Of a DNA stretch of 64,000 nucleotides, positions 61,289 to 64,000 are shown piece after piece. The notes beneath the pieces are model-generated. The model saw only the letters and a program-made list of their open reading frames with translations. It ran no database searches and was not told where the DNA came from. Numbering within the stretch: position 1 is the stretch's first letter; the number at the start of each line of letters is the position of its first letter. Position numbers and translations under genes: made by a program. The DNA comes from Spirosoma sp. SC4-14 (lineage in GTDB: Bacteria; Bacteroidota; Bacteroidia; Cytophagales; Spirosomataceae). The stretch covers positions 991,001 to 1,055,000 of the forward strand of contig NZ_CP147518.1 in the NCBI RefSeq assembly GCF_037201965.1. The letters run 5' to 3'.

Positions 61289-61960
61289 TTAGAATTTTAT
61301 GGCAACGATGGATAAGGCAAAAGCACCGAAGGTTGTGTAGGCAGCCGCCCGGTGGTAGGGTTTTAGTTCGGGGTGAGCGTGTAGCATACCCGCCAGCACA
61401 TTGGTTGTAATCATACCCGCAATGTGAGCTACTGCCAAATATTTATGAAGTTTAATGGAACTCAGCCCTTTGCGTTCGGTAAGCATTTTAGGTGGCGCAG
61501 CCAGCGACAGAACAGCGGTGGTTGTGTAGGTAATATTGACGCCCGTGGCCAGTGCATCATGAGTTCGCAACAGGCGGGAATATTGATCGCCCGTTGCATT
61601 ATAGAGTTTTGCGCCAACAATTCCCTGAGCAATGAAACCTGCCAGCGTAACAAAGCCCATCACCTGATGGCTTACGAGCATGGTTCGCCGAATTTTTAGT
61701 TCATGTTCGCGGCCTTCGGGCGTTAACGGAGCAAGGTTCATAACCCGTAATAAGCCCTTTGGCCCCCAGAAGATCCGTTGCGTAAAAATCATTTTTGAGG
61801 GAAGAAGCGGTTGGGCAGATACTGACGAATCGCTCATCAGACTGGTCAACAGGCTATCGGCTCCACTACTGGCTGGTACCGAATCGGGTGGCGTAACCTG
61901 AGCAAGACCCGTGCTGGAAAGCCCTGTGGCAATACAGAAGATTATTAAAATCAGTTTCAT
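61289..61960 (-). CDS. Four-helix membrane protein with conserved histidines
   Basis: A 223-residue membrane protein with a signal peptide (MKLILIIFCIATGLSSTGLA). Four hydrophobic helices follow a loop, and His residues are placed at their ends: MLVSHQVMGF, RTHDALATG, LHKYLAVAHIAGM and PYHRAAAYTTF. The arrangement resembles a cytochrome b561-like heme-binding bundle, although no family name can be proved. It sits 67 bp after the Rieske gene and 4 bp before yceI on the same strand. Electron carrier function is inferred. Confidence 0.72.
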   Translation of the reverse strand: MKLILIIFCIATGLSSTGLAQVTPPDSVPASSGADSLLTSLMSDSSVSAQPLLPSKMIFTQRIFWGPKGLLRVMNLAPLTPEGREHELKIRRTMLVSHQVMGFVTLAGFIAQGIVGAKLYNATGDQYSRLLRTHDALATGVNITYTTTAVLSLAAPPKMLTERKGLSSIKLHKYLAVAHIAGMITTNVLAGMLHAHPELKPYHRAAAYTTFGAFALSIVAIKF

Positions 61961-62027
61961 AGGTTAGTACAAGAATAGGCTTTGACGCAGACTGTTTCCT
62001 GAGCCACAAAACCCAAAGTATAGTAGA

Positions 62028-62474
62028 TTAAGAAATTGTCAGAATAGTACCCGACTGGGCAACTGTGTAGGTTGTTAAACCACGACTACCGTTGCTGTTG
62101 AGCCCTTTGCCGTTCAAATCGTAGCGAGCACCGTGAGCAGAGCAATAAAACTCATCGTTCAGCAGTTCAATTCGTCGTTCGCCTTCGTGGCTACAGACAA
62201 CCGTTACGGCAACATAACCTTTTGAGGTATTGGCCACAACAACACTGTTGGTAACGATATAGCCGCCCTGCTTGAGCAAGGCTGCGTTGGCCGAGCTGCT
62301 TAGGTCGACTGTTATTGAGCTGCTAAGAGGAGCGGGAGTTACATCAGCTCCTTTGCTACAGCTAGTTAGTGAATGTCCGGCGCAGTAGACAGCCATCAGG
62401 GCGGCTCCCTGCAAACCTAACTGACGTAAAAATTGGTGACGGCTGACAGCCTCATTGATATGTTGCTTCGACAT
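62028..62474 (-). CDS. Rieske [2Fe-2S] protein, exported
   Basis: A 148-residue Rieske protein. The cluster ligands are Cys94/His96 in VCSHEGE and Cys111/His114 in YCSAHGARYDL, spacing C-x-H-x14-C-x2-H. The extra cysteines that form a disulfide in bc1-type Rieske proteins are missing. The N-terminus has SRHQFLRQLG, a degenerate twin-arginine signal with RH instead of RR, and then a lipobox LTSC (Cys39), so export may be by Tat or Sec with lipid anchoring. It is the first gene of a probable redox operon with the four-helix protein and YceI. Confidence 0.9.
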   Translation of the reverse strand: MSKQHINEAVSRHQFLRQLGLQGAALMAVYCAGHSLTSCSKGADVTPAPLSSSITVDLSSSANAALLKQGGYIVTNSVVVANTSKGYVAVTVVCSHEGERRIELLNDEFYCSAHGARYDLNGKGLNSNGSRGLTTYTVAQSGTILTIS

Positions 62475-62573
62475 ACATACGGTGTTTGATTTAACTTACG
62501 AGAGTTGCTGTAAACACCGTTGCCTGCCTTTAAAAGAAATTTAGTTCTACACTAGCATATACAGGCATCGCCA

Positions 62574-63986
62574 CTACTTGAATAAATCAAGCAATACAGA
62601 TGCCTGCAAACCGAAATTATTACCAGATGGGGTGCTGGCTGTAGGGCGGAAATCATACAGATAGTATGGACTGAGCTGTGCCGAAAATCGGGATGTTCGA
62701 TACTGAAGCCCTGTTCCAAACATAAAATTGTGGAAAAAGCGCGATTGTACATTGGTGTCGAAAGAATGATGCTGTTCGTCGCCTTTCAGGTAACTTTCGT
62801 AGTAGACCTGTTGATACGTTGCCACATCGAAACGGGTGCCAGCTTTGACCAATACAGACCACTTTCGGTGGAAAGGCACATAATAATTGATCGAAACGGG
62901 TAGACTGATCAACGACGTTCGAACCGAAATGTCTTCGATTCGGTCATAATTGGCTGGTAAATAGGGCTTATACTGGTCGATAAATTCCTTGCCAGTGGCG
63001 GCATTGAAATCGTCAGGACCATGATGCGATTGGGTGCGAAGCTGCGAAGCTCGTAACCCTACCGAAATACCTAAATTATCCATAGGAAATGCTTCGATGG
63101 ATGGTCCGATACCAATACTATTCGCAGTTGCAATCGACTCAATACCCAAACGCGGCTTCAACGACGATAACCGAAATGGCGAACGATGTTGCGATGCTGG
63201 TTCCACCCTGGCCTGGGTCTCGGTTTTGGGCGTAGGTAATTGATCAACAGCACCCGCCGATTTGGTCGGTTGCCGGTCTATTGAATCGGCGGCAGGTGAT
63301 GAGCCCCGATCTGTTACCGATTCTTCTGCTACCAGTGCAGTACTGGCGGGTGCTTGCAGGATCGAGTCCCTTTCGTTTCTAGCTGGCTGGTCAGTGGGTG
63401 AATTCCGTACAGAGGATTTCTTACTGGCTTGCTTAGGCTGTTTAGATGAAGTTGCCAGGCTGGCAACCGGCACCGATTGCTCTTGTCCAGACCGCTCCTG
63501 TAGTGTCACCGCTTCGTTCAGTGTGGACAGACCGGTTCCTGTAGGCCGACTACCGGCTTCGGGGTTAGATTGCTGCCGACTCGGATGTTCCGAAAATTGT
63601 TTTTTGTCCGGTAAAGTTGGGTCATAATAATGCCGATGCTCTACTATGGTTTTTTTTACGATATAGACAGTGTCGATGCGGTGCGAAGCAATAGCCTCAG
63701 GTACTGAATGGGTAGCCGGGCTTGTTGGCGAGACAGGAGCCGTTTTGGCCAGCGATGGACTTATTTGCTGAATAATCTGCTGATTTTCGCGTAGGGTATA
63801 AAGCGTCATAAGCCAGCCCATAAGCATTAGCCCACTCATTACCCAACCCCCATAGGGCAAAACCCACGACCACAAGCCACCAACAGGAAGTCGTTTTCGA
63901 AACCGATCCCAGGCCTGCGATTGATAAGCTGGCCTGACCGATTCCAGGTTTTTCTTCATTAGTTTGTCGAAACGTTCGTTAGACAT
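62574..63986 (-). CDS. Protein with inner-membrane helix, Thr/Pro/Gln-rich linker and barrel-like C-terminus
   Basis: A 470-residue protein. Residues 1-35 are cytoplasmic and basic, one TM helix spans about 38-62, and a long low-complexity linker with many Ser/Thr/Pro/Gln residues covers about 75-265. The last 200 residues have beta-barrel-like strands (PSIEAFPMDNLGISVGLRASQ, SLPVSINYYVPFHRKWSVLVKAGTRFDV) and end NNFGLQASVLLDLFK. Similar Bacteroidota genes follow ECF sigma factors and carry an anti-sigma-like N-terminus, but the upstream gene is outside the window. Function unknown. Only 14 bp of the window remain upstream. Confidence 0.78.
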   Translation of the reverse strand: MSNERFDKLMKKNLESVRPAYQSQAWDRFRKRLPVGGLWSWVLPYGGWVMSGLMLMGWLMTLYTLRENQQIIQQISPSLAKTAPVSPTSPATHSVPEAIASHRIDTVYIVKKTIVEHRHYYDPTLPDKKQFSEHPSRQQSNPEAGSRPTGTGLSTLNEAVTLQERSGQEQSVPVASLATSSKQPKQASKKSSVRNSPTDQPARNERDSILQAPASTALVAEESVTDRGSSPAADSIDRQPTKSAGAVDQLPTPKTETQARVEPASQHRSPFRLSSLKPRLGIESIATANSIGIGPSIEAFPMDNLGISVGLRASQLRTQSHHGPDDFNAATGKEFIDQYKPYLPANYDRIEDISVRTSLISLPVSINYYVPFHRKWSVLVKAGTRFDVATYQQVYYESYLKGDEQHHSFDTNVQSRFFHNFMFGTGLQYRTSRFSAQLSPYYLYDFRPTASTPSGNNFGLQASVLLDLFK

Positions 63987-64000
63987 AGTTTCGTCGATTT

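Overview
The window looks like chromosomal DNA of a Bacteroidota bacterium of the Cytophagales, most like a Spirosoma-type genus. This is an inference, not a database match. It rests on near 50% GC, weak Shine-Dalgarno sites with A-rich start contexts, promoters of the Bacteroidota form TTG/TTTG-N18-20-TAnnTTTG, T9SS type B sorting signals with PorP/SprF partners, and DUF4136, Kelch and beta-barrel envelope proteins. I see no rRNA, tRNA, CRISPR array, prophage or insertion sequence. Many genes end at long, perfect hairpins.

Layout. 1-681: 3' end of a glycosyltransferase. 920-2296: exported Gfo/Idh/MocA oxidoreductase. 2369-7449 (minus strand): secreted esterase, an RsbQ-like hydrolase paired with a PAS histidine kinase, and a MarR/hotdog/esterase operon with a palindromic operator. 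7715-11641: SDR enzyme, AraC regulator, BASS transporter and Ppx phosphatase. 11699-13031: rpsU and a Xer recombinase. 13099-17330: eboA, eboB and eboC of the ebo metabolite-traffic cluster, split by a two-gene envelope cassette on the other strand; eboC is preceded by a 33-bp hairpin that overlaps a four-tract G-quadruplex motif. 17392-22185: exported MTA/SAH nucleosidase, GH1-like enzyme and three serine hydrolases. 22148-23585: metX behind a SAM riboswitch. 23645-25847: DciA-like protein, polysaccharide deacetylase and GT2 glycosyltransferase.

26004-40468: KirBac-type potassium channel, LD-carboxypeptidase, M42 and M23 peptidases, Kelch lipoprotein, POT peptide transporter, SUI1 factor, a LytTR two-component system whose kinase carries pentapeptide repeats, TPR and SnoaL-like proteins, GNAT, CMP kinase and an FAD oxidoreductase. 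40566-43856 encodes a 1,096-residue pseudo-peptidase/propeller/beta-barrel protein.

44432-60636 is the surface-adhesion locus: an approximately 3,865-residue T9SS type B adhesin with four nearly identical 405-bp repeats, followed by PorP/SprF, a PorE-like OmpA protein and a second PorP/SprF. The likely logic is that the adhesin leaves through T9SS with a PorP/SprF partner and the PorE-like protein ties the assembly to peptidoglycan. 60709-62474 is a possible redox module (Rieske protein, histidine-rich four-helix membrane protein, YceI). 62574-63986 encodes a protein with an inner-membrane helix and an outer-membrane barrel-like C-terminus.

The strongest candidates for something undescribed are the split ebo cluster with its hairpin/G4 element, the RsbQ-like hydrolase paired with a histidine kinase, and the adhesin locus with its homogenised repeats.
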